In this document: positions 26,311 to 34,010 of the stretch, in pieces
Layout: each line of letters begins with the position of its first letter
Position numbering within the stretch: the stretch's first letter is position 1
Origin: Chitinophagia bacterium
GTDB taxonomy: Bacteria > Bacteroidota > Bacteroidia > Chitinophagales > Saprospiraceae
Direction of reading: 5' to 3'
Length of the DNA: 46,730 nt
NCBI GenBank assembly: GCA_009923745.1
Contig: RFSX01000002.1
Location: 1 to 46,730, forward strand
Made by a program: the position numbers and the translations under genes
The notes under the pieces: model-generated
Database searches by the model: none
Seen by the model: only the letters and a program-made list of their open reading frames with translations
What the model was told of the DNA's origin: nothing

Positions 26311-27237
26311 ATGAAACTCAATAATAAAATTCTCGCTATTGTATTATCAGTATTGGTGCTGATACTTATTTATCAGAAGTTTATTCATAAAGCAGATAAC
26401 AGAAGCTTTAAAGATGTGCTTTTGGAACTTGAGAGTTCAGATATAGATCAATTCAAATTGATCAATAGGGGCATCGTATCGCAATTAGAAAAAACAGAAG
26501 GCGGATGGATTCTGAAAGGGGATAATGGAGACGACTATCCTGTCAATTCTTCTGCTGTTGGTCCTTTGCTGGATGCTGCTCGTGGAGTTAAAACGCAACA
26601 ATTAGTATCAAGGTCTGCGGATAAGCATGCAGAATATGAACTGGATGCTGCTTCTGGCAAGTTGCTGGAGTGTTACAGCAAAGGGAAGCTTTTGGGTGGC
26701 CTTTATGCAGGGCGATTCAATTTTGACCAGGCGCGGCGGGCTGCCAAGACTTATGTAAGGGAAGCTGGAGATTCGGACATCTACTCTACCGAAGGATTCC
26801 TGGCAATGAGCCTTGATCGAAAGCCTGATGATTTCCGGATCAAAGAACTATTGCCCGGCCTCAAGCCAGATGAATTAAATAAAATTACCCTGATGGAGGG
26901 AGGTACAACTCAAACCATTGAAAAGACTTTGGATGCTAGTTGGATGGATGGTGAGTCGGTTATGCTGGACTCTATATCTCTTTCAAATTATATTAATGCG
27001 CTTAGTTCAGCTCGGGGATTGGATTTCGTACACAGGGATTCGATAGATGGGGCCTTGCATTCAAAGCTGACGCTGTATTCTCCAAGAGCTGAATACAATG
27101 TAGAGGTATATAAAAATGAATCTGGATCATTTCTAATCCGCAATGAGAATAATCCGAATCAGAGTTTTAGGTCGGATTCAACAAGTCTTTTCAAAACGGT
27201 GTATCTTGACTTAAAAGCCCTGTTATCCGAAGTTTAA
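26311..27237 (+). CDS. DUF4340 domain protein of the Gld-type operon
   Basis: This 308-residue protein has an N-terminal membrane anchor (ILAIVLSVLVLILIY) and a soluble periplasmic domain. The domain contains tandem segments built like DUF4340 (WILKGDNGDDYPVNSSAVGPLLDAARG and the later IEKTLDASWMDGESVMLDS copy). DUF4340 proteins of unknown function are often encoded next to Gldg-type ABC genes; here the gene starts ten bases after gldG, so it is very likely the fourth gene of the operon. A short hairpin follows its stop. Confidence 0.82.
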   Translation: MKLNNKILAIVLSVLVLILIYQKFIHKADNRSFKDVLLELESSDIDQFKLINRGIVSQLEKTEGGWILKGDNGDDYPVNSSAVGPLLDAARGVKTQQLVSRSADKHAEYELDAASGKLLECYSKGKLLGGLYAGRFNFDQARRAAKTYVREAGDSDIYSTEGFLAMSLDRKPDDFRIKELLPGLKPDELNKITLMEGGTTQTIEKTLDASWMDGESVMLDSISLSNYINALSSARGLDFVHRDSIDGALHSKLTLYSPRAEYNVEVYKNESGSFLIRNENNPNQSFRSDSTSLFKTVYLDLKALLSEV

Positions 27238-27252
27238 TCCACATGGATTTTT
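27236..27252 (+). terminator. Short terminator-like hairpin after the gld operon
   Basis: AATCC (27236-27240), loop ACAT and GGATT (27245-27249) form a five-pair stem followed by a short T-run. It overlaps the DUF4340 stop codon. Weak but well placed. Confidence 0.45.
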
Positions 27253-27324
27253 AACACTTTTCGAACAAGAAAATGAGGCCTGCGTTAGTTTTTAAAGCCC
27301 TTTCTTCTATTTGGCGGGATTGAT

Positions 27325-27332
27325 TATTTTTG
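27325..27332 (+). promoter_or_regulatory. Candidate -7 box of aconitase
   Basis: TATTTTTG is a perfect TAnnTTTG match 26 bases before the ATG at 27359. TTTC at 27301-27304, one base off TTTG, is 20 bases upstream. Confidence 0.42.
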
Positions 27333-27358
27333 ACGACTAATTTAAAACTCCTAAGGCT

Positions 27359-29644
27359 ATGGCATTTGACATTGACATGATCAGGAAGCATTATGACAGC
27401 TTCAAAGAAAGAGTGGACAACGCAAAATCTGTCCTGAATCGACCGCTTACATTGGCGGAAAAAATATTGTATGCTCATCTTCATCAGGATTCACCTTTGC
27501 AGAATTATAATCGTGGAAAAGACTATGTCTTTTTTGCACCCGATCGAGTTGCCATGCAGGATGCTACTGCTCAGATGGCGCTGTTGCAATTTATGATGGC
27601 AGGAAAAAACAAGGTGGCAGTTCCTTCTACGGTACACTGCGACCACCTTATCCAGGCCAAAGTCGGAGCAGACCAGGATTTGAAAGTTGCCAATGATATC
27701 AATTCTGAGGTGTTCAACTTTCTTGAATCGGTATCCAACAAATACGGTATAGGGTTTTGGGAGCCTGGAGCAGGAATTATTCACCAGGTGGTACTTGAGA
27801 ATTATGCTTTCCCTGGAGGAATGATGATAGGAACAGATTCGCATACTCCGAATGCTGGAGGTCTGGGCATGGTAGCCATAGGTGTTGGTGGTGCTGACGC
27901 GGTAGATGTTATGGCCGGCATGGGATGGGAATTAAAAATGCCTAAGCTTATAGGTGTGAAATTAACAGGTAAGCTGAGTGGATGGGCTACTCCTAAAGAT
28001 GTGATCTTAAAGGTTGCTGATATACTGACTGTTAAAGGAGGAACCGGTGCGATCGTCGAGTATTTTGGTCCTGGAGCTACAAGTATGTCCTGTACAGGTA
28101 AGGGTACGATCTGCAATATGGGTGCTGAAATTGGAGCTACTACCTCTACATTTGGATACGATGAATCAATGGACAGATATCTGCGCGCTACAGGAAGAGC
28201 AGAAGTTGCGGATATGGCCAATACGATGATGCCATACTTGACAGGGGATGACGAATGTTACATTGACCCGTCAAGCTATTTCGACCAGCTTATCGAAATC
28301 GATCTGGAGACCTTGGAACCTATGCTTAACGGACCGTTTACACCAGATCTGGGTACGCCGGTTTCAAGAATGAAGGAGACTGCTGAAAAAAATGGTTGGC
28401 CAACAGAATTGGAGTATTGCCTGATTGGCTCGTGCACCAATTCTTCCTATGAAGATATATCACGTGCGGCTTCAATAGCTCGTCAGGCTGTAGCTAAAGG
28501 TATTAAAGCCAAGTCGCAATTAACCGTAACGCCAGGGTCTGAACAAGTGCGATTCACAATTGAAAGGGATGGGCTGATAGATGATCTTGAAAGTATGGGA
28601 GCAATGGTGTTTGCCAATGCTTGCGGACCCTGTATTGGCCAGTGGGCACGATTTGCTGATCCGACAACCGCACCCAAAAACAGTATTGTGCACTCATTCA
28701 ACAGAAACTTTTCCAAGCGTGCCGACGGAAGCCCCAACACACATGCCTTTGTGGCGTCCCCTGAACTGGTGACAGCAATAGCCTTATCCGGACGATTGGG
28801 CTTTAATCCGATTACGGATACCTTGACAAATGAGCATGGCGAAGAGGTAAAATTGGATCCACCATCAGGTTACGAATTGCCTCCTAAAGGATTTGATGTA
28901 GAAGATGCTGGCTACAATGCACCTGCCGAAAACGGATCTGATATCAAAGTGGTTGTAGCACCGGGTTCAGACAGACTTCAATTGCTTGATCCATTTACAC
29001 CGATAAGCAAAGACGAGGTAAGTAATATGCGTCTTTTGATTAAAGCTAAAGGTAAGTGTACAACGGATCACATCTCCATGGCAGGACCTTGGTTGAAATA
29101 CAGGGGTCACCTGGAGAATATTTCCAATAACTGTTTTATTGGCGCCATTAATTATTTTAATGACAAGGCTAACAGCGTGGCCAATTATGTTGACAATGAT
29201 TCAAACGCTGAATTCCTGGCCGTACCAGATTCGGCGAGAAAATATAAAGCTGCTGGAATTGGTACCATCGTTTTCGGAGAAGAAAACTATGGTGAAGGAT
29301 CCTCCAGGGAACATGCTGCCATGGAGCCGCGCTATCTGGGAGTAAAGGCTGTTGTTGTAAAATCATTTGCACGTATCCACGAGACAAACCTCAAGAAGCA
29401 GGGAATGTTGGCTCTGACCTTTGCCAATCCAGCCGATTATGAAAAGCTCAGACAGGATGACAAAGTGAGCATTGAAGGTTTTGAGACGATGGCTCCTGAT
29501 ACGCCGCTGACTATAGTTCTTCATCACGCAGACGGTAGTGAAGAGCGATTTGATGTTAACCATACCTTCAACCACGCTCAGATAGAGTGGGTGAGAGCCG
29601 GTTCAGCATTGAATAAGATCAGGGAGGAGCTTAAAAACCAATAA
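27359..29644 (+). CDS. Aconitate hydratase
   Basis: Aconitase interconverts citrate and isocitrate in the TCA cycle using a 4Fe-4S cluster. The 761-residue protein is of the mitochondrial type. Its cluster cysteines are Cys359 in [10 protein letters not shown] and Cys422 and Cys425 in [11 protein letters not shown], nearly the same numbering as mammalian aconitase. Other family stretches are [20 protein letters not shown] and the swivel-domain [19 protein letters not shown]. Its terminator overlaps the stop codon. It is not clustered with other TCA genes here. Confidence 0.97.
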   Translation: MAFDIDMIRKHYDSFKERVDNAKSVLNRPLTLAEKILYAHLHQDSPLQNYNRGKDYVFFAPDRVAMQDATAQMALLQFMMAGKNKVAVPSTVHCDHLIQAKVGADQDLKVANDINSEVFNFLESVSNKYGIGFWEPGAGIIHQVVLENYAFPGGMMIGTDSHTPNAGGLGMVAIGVGGADAVDVMAGMGWELKMPKLIGVKLTGKLSGWATPKDVILKVADILTVKGGTGAIVEYFGPGATSMSCTGKGTICNMGAEIGATTSTFGYDESMDRYLRATGRAEVADMANTMMPYLTGDDECYIDPSSYFDQLIEIDLETLEPMLNGPFTPDLGTPVSRMKETAEKNGWPTELEYCLIGSCTNSSYEDISRAASIARQAVAKGIKAKSQLTVTPGSEQVRFTIERDGLIDDLESMGAMVFANACGPCIGQWARFADPTTAPKNSIVHSFNRNFSKRADGSPNTHAFVASPELVTAIALSGRLGFNPITDTLTNEHGEEVKLDPPSGYELPPKGFDVEDAGYNAPAENGSDIKVVVAPGSDRLQLLDPFTPISKDEVSNMRLLIKAKGKCTTDHISMAGPWLKYRGHLENISNNCFIGAINYFNDKANSVANYVDNDSNAEFLAVPDSARKYKAAGIGTIVFGEENYGEGSSREHAAMEPRYLGVKAVVVKSFARIHETNLKKQGMLALTFANPADYEKLRQDDKVSIEGFETMAPDTPLTIVLHHADGSEERFDVNHTFNHAQIEWVRAGSALNKIREELKNQ

Positions 29645-29662
29645 GGACTTATTGGTTTTTAA
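29631..29662 (+). terminator. Strong terminator overlapping the aconitase stop
   Basis: TTAAAAACCAATAAG (29631-29645) and CTTATTGGTTTTTAA (29648-29662) are perfect 15-base arms with only two central bases, in practice a 14-pair stem with a four-base loop. The stop codon TAA (29642-29644) is inside the left arm. The T5 run in the right arm and symmetry suggest it works in both directions. Confidence 0.85.
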
Positions 29663-29681
29663 ATGCTTTAGTGCATTAATG
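29662..29681. repeat. Left inverted copy of the octamer repeat
   Basis: AATGCTTTAGTGCATTAATG is, as its reverse complement, identical at 18 of 20 positions to the start of the CATTAAAG array at 30132. The two lie on either side of the four-helix-bundle pseudogene in inverted orientation. Confidence 0.6.
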
Positions 29682-29755
29682 TCTTCTTATCTGAAGGGTT
29701 TCTTTGAAGCAACTTGATTACTTAGTTTCAGTTTCATCATTCTTAGGAAAAAGGA

Positions 29756-30137
29756 ATGAAAAAAGAATTGTTTATCAATGAAATTAAGAAGAGGGCAAAG
29801 TCACTTGTATTGAAGGTTATTGTCAAATGTAATGGACTATCCAAGGGCATGTCTAACCGAATTATAGCCAATCAGTTAATCAGGTCAGCCTCATCGATAG
29901 GAGCGAACTACTTCCTCTTGTTGTGTTGCACGATCAAGGAAGGAGTTTTTCAGTAAGCTGAGCATTGTAATTGAAGAAACCAATGAAACCATTTATTGGC
30001 TTGATTTACTTGACTCCCTTCATAAAGATCATACGGAATTTGATGTAAAACCTTTTGTTGAAGAGACAACTGAACTTTTGAAAATATTTGTTTCAGCCAG
30101 AAATACTATGTTCAAAAAAAAAGAGTTGACCCATTAA
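29756..30137 (+). pseudogene. Four-helix-bundle protein (S23/IVP family), frameshifted
   Basis: The frame from ATG 29756 reads MKKELFINEIKKRAKSLVLK and continues to RSASSIGANY, the typical N-terminal half of the small S23-type four-helix-bundle proteins first seen in 23S rRNA intervening sequences. It then runs into an unrelated tail ending at 29956. One base later, the other frame from 29913 reads SSCCVARSRKEFFSKLSIVI and on to SARNTMFKKKELTH, stopping at 30135-30137. The number of residues between GANY and RSRKEF then matches the family exactly. A single extra base near 29912-29927 explains the break; the restored protein would have about 126 residues. It may be a real mutation or a sequencing error. 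The function of the family is unknown. Confidence 0.85.
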
Positions 30138-30187
30138 AGCATTAAAGCATTAAAGCATTAAAGCATTAAAGCATTAAAGCATTAAAT
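30132..30187. repeat. Tandem octamer array (CATTAAAG)n
   Basis: There are six perfect copies of CATTAAAG (30132-30179) and a seventh, CATTAAAT (30180-30187). The first copy contains the TAA stop of the four-helix-bundle gene, and the last base of the array is the first base of the TGA stop of the converging regulator gene. The array thus fills the whole gap. A related, diverged set of units lies at 36577-36650. Confidence 0.97.
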
Positions 30188-30687
30188 CACCTCATTACCT
30201 TCACGAAAGTATTCAGAAAGAAATTGGACTCAGACTGGATGAGCTTATCGAGGGCTTTATCAGCAGCAGAGGAGATCATATCCAATTCGTAAATCACATT
30301 TTTGAATTCTTCAGACTGCCGGTCGCTTATTTCAATTTGTGAGATGTCCCGAATCATATCCAGCATGGGATTGAGTTCTTTTGTTTTGCGTTTTTCAAGG
30401 GTTTTTCTGAAGACGTTCCAGAAATTTTTCTCGGCAGTAAAATAATCCTTGCGGTCCCCTGGCTTGGAACCGCGGTAGGCCAGACCCCAATCCATAAGTG
30501 CTCTCAGGTTCATATTGGCGTTTCCTCGTGAAATTTTTAATTCAGCCATAATTTCTTCTGCCGTGAGTGGGTCAGGACTGATAAGAAGAAGGGCATGGAT
30601 ATGACCCATGGCGCGATTGATGCCCCAATTAATACCCAATTCACCCCATGTTGCTATAAACTGCTTTTTGGCGTCTTCAAATTTCAT
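30187..30687 (-). CDS. GbsR/MarR-like transcriptional regulator
   Basis: This winged-helix DNA-binding regulator converges on the octamer array. I use the ATG at 30687 (166 residues, MKFEDAKKQFIATWGELGIN), since homologues of this type begin with this helix; upstream codons to 30762 look non-family. The helix-turn-helix is around LTAEEIMAELKISRGNANMNLRALMDWGLAYR, and the wing contains GDRKDYFTAEKN. A long C-terminal helical dimerisation region follows. GbsR-type proteins often respond to small metabolites. It lies 105 bases downstream of gcvT on the same strand; the regulated gene is unknown. Confidence 0.88.
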   Translation of the reverse strand: MKFEDAKKQFIATWGELGINWGINRAMGHIHALLLISPDPLTAEEIMAELKISRGNANMNLRALMDWGLAYRGSKPGDRKDYFTAEKNFWNVFRKTLEKRKTKELNPMLDMIRDISQIEISDRQSEEFKNVIYELDMISSAADKALDKLIQSESNFFLNTFVKVMR

Positions 30688-30792
30688 AATACGAAACTCT
30701 GATATATGGGAAATAGAAATTTCAAGGAATGGTTCAGTAAAGCGCGGATTTCTTTTCCACATCGATATGTATAATACCAGCTATCTAATCCC

Positions 30793-31887
30793 TTAATCCT
30801 CCTTTTTGTAAAAAGGAAGTTTCGTCACACGTGCATTAAGAACCTTATTTCGAATCTGTATGCCCAGTTCAGAGCCGGACTTGGCATGGGATTTATTGAC
30901 ATAGCCCAGTCCTATTGGAATTTCAAGGCAAGGAGACATGGTTCCAGAAGTCACTTTTCCAATAACTGCTCCTGTTTCATCAAGGATATCGTACCCATTC
31001 CTGGGTACCCTTCTGTCATTCACAATAAAGCCTACTAGTTTTTTAGAAATACCATCGGCTTTCTGTTTTTGGAATATCTTTTTTGAATAGAAATCGTCTT
31101 CTTTTTGAAGTTTGGTAATCCATCCCAGGCCTGCTTCGATAGGTGATGTGGTATCGTCAATGTCGTTGCCATAAAGGCAATAACCCATTTCCAACCTCAG
31201 GGTATCGCGCGCGCCAAGGCCAATAGGTGAAATGTCAAACTCTTTGCCAGCTTCAAGGATTTCATTCCAAACATGAACGGCATCCTTATTATCCAGGTAA
31301 AGCTCAACCCCCCCTGAACCCGTATATCCGGTTGCGGAAATAATGACATCTTCCTTTCCACACACAGTTCCTTTGGCGAAATAGTAGTATGGGATCTGGT
31401 CTACTTTTACATCTGTAAGCTTAGCCAGGATATCGGCTGCTTTTGGCCCTTGAAGGGCAAGTAAAGCGAATTCGTCAGATCGATCCGTAAGCTTACAATT
31501 GAATGTATTTGCCTTTTGAATCCAGTCGTAGTCCTTTTGAATATTGGCTGCGTTGACAACAAGCATATATTCAAAGTCCGATATTTTATAAGCAATAAAA
31601 TCGTCTACAATACCTCCTGAGCTGTTGGGAAAACAAGAGTATTGGGCTTGCCCGACTACCAGCTTTGAAGCATCATTCGAACTGATTTTTTGCAATAGCT
31701 TAATGGAATCTTCACCGCTCAAAAAGAATTGTCCCATGTGAGAGACATCAAACAAGCCGGCATTGTTTCTAACTCTTAAATGTTCTTCATTGATTGAAGA
31801 ATAACTTACAGGCATATTATAGCCCGCGAATGACATCATGCGCGCCCCTAGATTGATGTGTTCTTGCGTAAGAGGGGTTTCTTTCAT
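30793..31887 (-). CDS. gcvT: Glycine cleavage system T protein (aminomethyltransferase)
   Basis: GcvT takes the aminomethyl group from lipoyl-GcvH, passes the methylene to tetrahydrofolate and releases ammonia. The 364-residue protein has the family stretches MSFAGYNMPVSYSS, NAGLFDVSHMGQF, TGYTGSGGVELYL and PIGLGARDTLRLEMGYCLYG, including the acidic residue that contacts folate. The C-terminal domain has SGTMSPCLEIPIGLGYV. It begins five bases after the HEAT-cyclophilin stop, so they are cotranscribed. No gcvH, gcvP or glycine riboswitch is nearby. Confidence 0.97.
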   Translation of the reverse strand: MKETPLTQEHINLGARMMSFAGYNMPVSYSSINEEHLRVRNNAGLFDVSHMGQFFLSGEDSIKLLQKISSNDASKLVVGQAQYSCFPNSSGGIVDDFIAYKISDFEYMLVVNAANIQKDYDWIQKANTFNCKLTDRSDEFALLALQGPKAADILAKLTDVKVDQIPYYYFAKGTVCGKEDVIISATGYTGSGGVELYLDNKDAVHVWNEILEAGKEFDISPIGLGARDTLRLEMGYCLYGNDIDDTTSPIEAGLGWITKLQKEDDFYSKKIFQKQKADGISKKLVGFIVNDRRVPRNGYDILDETGAVIGKVTSGTMSPCLEIPIGLGYVNKSHAKSGSELGIQIRNKVLNARVTKLPFYKKED

Positions 31888-31892
31888 TGGTT

Positions 31893-33914
31893 TTAGTTTT
31901 GCAGATTACTTATAATAACATCTTCGATTGTATCACCAGGATAAATGCTCTGAATGACATCCACTCCTTCTATTACTTTTCCAAAGATCGTATATTTTCC
32001 ATCGAGATGTGGAGTAGGTGAATGTGTGATAAACCACTGTGCCGATTCTGTATTTTTTCCGGCCGAAGCCATTCCGATATAGGCTGCACCATCATAATAT
32101 TTAGGACCCAGCTCAGAATTTATAACGTAATCTGTTCCACCGTAGTTGTCAGCTCTTGGGCTTCCTGTCTGTATGACAAAATTGGGAACAACCCTGTGAA
32201 ATCTTTTGCCATCATAATAGTTTGAAGCGCTCAATTCCAGAAAATTAAGCACGGTACCCGGGCAATCAGCCATGTATAAATCAATTGTGCATGCGCCTCG
32301 GTTGGTTTTGATAATCACTTTGGTATTGGTATTGTATCCGTTGAGCAGTTCCCAATCTACAGTTCTTGATTGAGCTATATCAGTGTAATCAGGATTATTA
32401 ACGCCACGGACAGCAGCAATAGCTCTTTCAATAGCATGTATACTTTCAATATTTCCAGGATTGTCTAGCCTGGATCTGGCATCAAATAGAAATTCGGTGC
32501 TATCTATCATTTCACTCAGGTAACTTGAACGAGTAGCAATTATCTCGGCACTCATTCCCAGGATACCCTGATCAGAACTTGCTTCCATTTCGGACTTCAA
32601 GAAATCCAGTATTTTGCCTCTATGATAGTTCGAGTAGGACTGGAATGTGCCGTTAAAATTCTCATCAGAAAGTATGTTTCCCAATACCTCAATACCGGCT
32701 GTTTTTATACTCTCATCTTCAAGGTCTTTGATATAGCTTATAATCCACTCATAGGCAGCCGGATCATGAGACAGTGCTTTCAGGTAGTTGATTATTATAA
32801 GGGGGTCTGTTTCTTCTTTTATAAGTTGCTGTACTTCCCAGCGTACGGAATTGAGTGTATTACTGTAATAGTAAGGCAGCAATTTGGTAGTCGCTTTCAA
32901 GATTTCAGCCTGTACTTGCCAGGGTACACCATCACGGCCAATCTGTCGGTAATAGGAAACGTCTTCTTTGATTCCATTAGAATATAAAAACATAGCAGCT
33001 TGCCTGGCGACATTGATATCTTCATCTTTAAGCAGCTGAGTTATCAGTTCTGCGGATTCGATATAACTGTAACTGGCGAGTGCTTTAATAATGTTAATCT
33101 TAACACGAGAATCTGTTTCATTCTTCAATTCATCAAGTAATGTTTGCTGGATTTCTTCGTTATCTGTATGACGCAGGACGAGGGCCAGGGCCATTTTTAC
33201 ATCCTTGTTATTTTCTTCTGTAAGGGCTTCAGCCAATTGGAATTTTATTTTATCGATATCAAGGTCTGCAATACGTGCCATGCTATGCGCGGCATACAGT
33301 CTGGTAATCGGATCAAGTCTTGTGTTTCGTAGCGTTTCCAAGAGATAATTGATTACCGATTCATCATGAATACCCCTGAGTGCAAACCGGTAAAGGCTCA
33401 TCATTTTACCACGGAGTAGTAATGTGTCAGAATCCCTGTAGCCGCGGGATGTTGCCAGAAGGGCAGCAAGTTTATCATTCCCCAGTTTTCCAATAGCTTC
33501 AAGGATAGCTCCATTGGCAGAATTATCTACTGACATGGTATCACGTTGGCGAAACGCCCGAATGAGTGCTTCCTCAGATTCTTTTTGTCCTGTTTGCCCA
33601 ATAGCATAGGCTGCCATCGCACGTACCTTGATGACAGGATCGTCAAGCAGACTGTACAAACTGTCCAAAGCAGCTTCGTCCTGCAAGCTGGCGAAACTCT
33701 TACTTGCCAGATAGCGATACGTGGGATCTTCATGTGAGAGGTAGGGTAGCAGGCTGTCTGCGCGTTCGGAATATTCAAAATTCATAATTTTCTGAAAGAC
33801 AGGGTCATCCACATTGATCTCGACTTTTGTCAGGATTTTTTTGGACTCCGGGACACAGGCTGAACAAAATGCCAGAATAAATATTGATATAAATATTAAT
33901 ATGCGTTTGGGCAT
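31893..33914 (-). CDS. HEAT-repeat protein with C-terminal cyclophilin domain
   Basis: This 673-residue exported protein probably acts as a folding factor in the periplasm. The N-terminus (MPKRILIFISIFILAFCSAC) is a hydrophobic signal with a Cys at 20 in an imperfect lipobox. Residues about 40-520 are HEAT/PBS-like helical repeats, for example KVRAMAAYAIGQTGQKESEE. The C-terminal ~145 residues are a cyclophilin-type peptidyl-prolyl isomerase: the catalytic Arg in FHRVVPNFVIQTGSP, GMASAGKNTESAQWFITHS and LDGKYTIFGKV. The Trp that binds cyclosporin in human CypA (EWLDGKH) is His here (PHLDGKY). gcvT follows after five bases, a pairing with no obvious functional logic. Confidence 0.9.
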   Translation of the reverse strand: MPKRILIFISIFILAFCSACVPESKKILTKVEINVDDPVFQKIMNFEYSERADSLLPYLSHEDPTYRYLASKSFASLQDEAALDSLYSLLDDPVIKVRAMAAYAIGQTGQKESEEALIRAFRQRDTMSVDNSANGAILEAIGKLGNDKLAALLATSRGYRDSDTLLLRGKMMSLYRFALRGIHDESVINYLLETLRNTRLDPITRLYAAHSMARIADLDIDKIKFQLAEALTEENNKDVKMALALVLRHTDNEEIQQTLLDELKNETDSRVKINIIKALASYSYIESAELITQLLKDEDINVARQAAMFLYSNGIKEDVSYYRQIGRDGVPWQVQAEILKATTKLLPYYYSNTLNSVRWEVQQLIKEETDPLIIINYLKALSHDPAAYEWIISYIKDLEDESIKTAGIEVLGNILSDENFNGTFQSYSNYHRGKILDFLKSEMEASSDQGILGMSAEIIATRSSYLSEMIDSTEFLFDARSRLDNPGNIESIHAIERAIAAVRGVNNPDYTDIAQSRTVDWELLNGYNTNTKVIIKTNRGACTIDLYMADCPGTVLNFLELSASNYYDGKRFHRVVPNFVIQTGSPRADNYGGTDYVINSELGPKYYDGAAYIGMASAGKNTESAQWFITHSPTPHLDGKYTIFGKVIEGVDVIQSIYPGDTIEDVIISNLQN

Positions 33915-33937
33915 GGAATTGAACTTCGATTAAAGCT

Positions 33938-33945
33938 CAAAAGTA
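33938..33945 (-). promoter_or_regulatory. Candidate -7 box of the HEAT-cyclophilin operon
   Basis: On the minus strand this reads TACTTTTG, identical to the -7 candidate of the ompH-like gene. It ends 24 bases before the ATG at 33914. No good -33 box is seen. Confidence 0.35.
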
Positions 33946-34010
33946 TCTTAAATCACAAAAATGTCCTTATTTTATCCTGCATAATTTCCTAACCCGAAAG
34001 CTCTTAGCTT

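Noticed and set aside
30132-30187. The octamer array as a CRISPR-like array
   Set aside because: Units are eight bases with no spacers, so it is a simple tandem repeat; no cas genes are present.
31880-31900. A glycine riboswitch upstream of gcvT
   Set aside because: Only five bases separate gcvT from the upstream gene, leaving no room for one.
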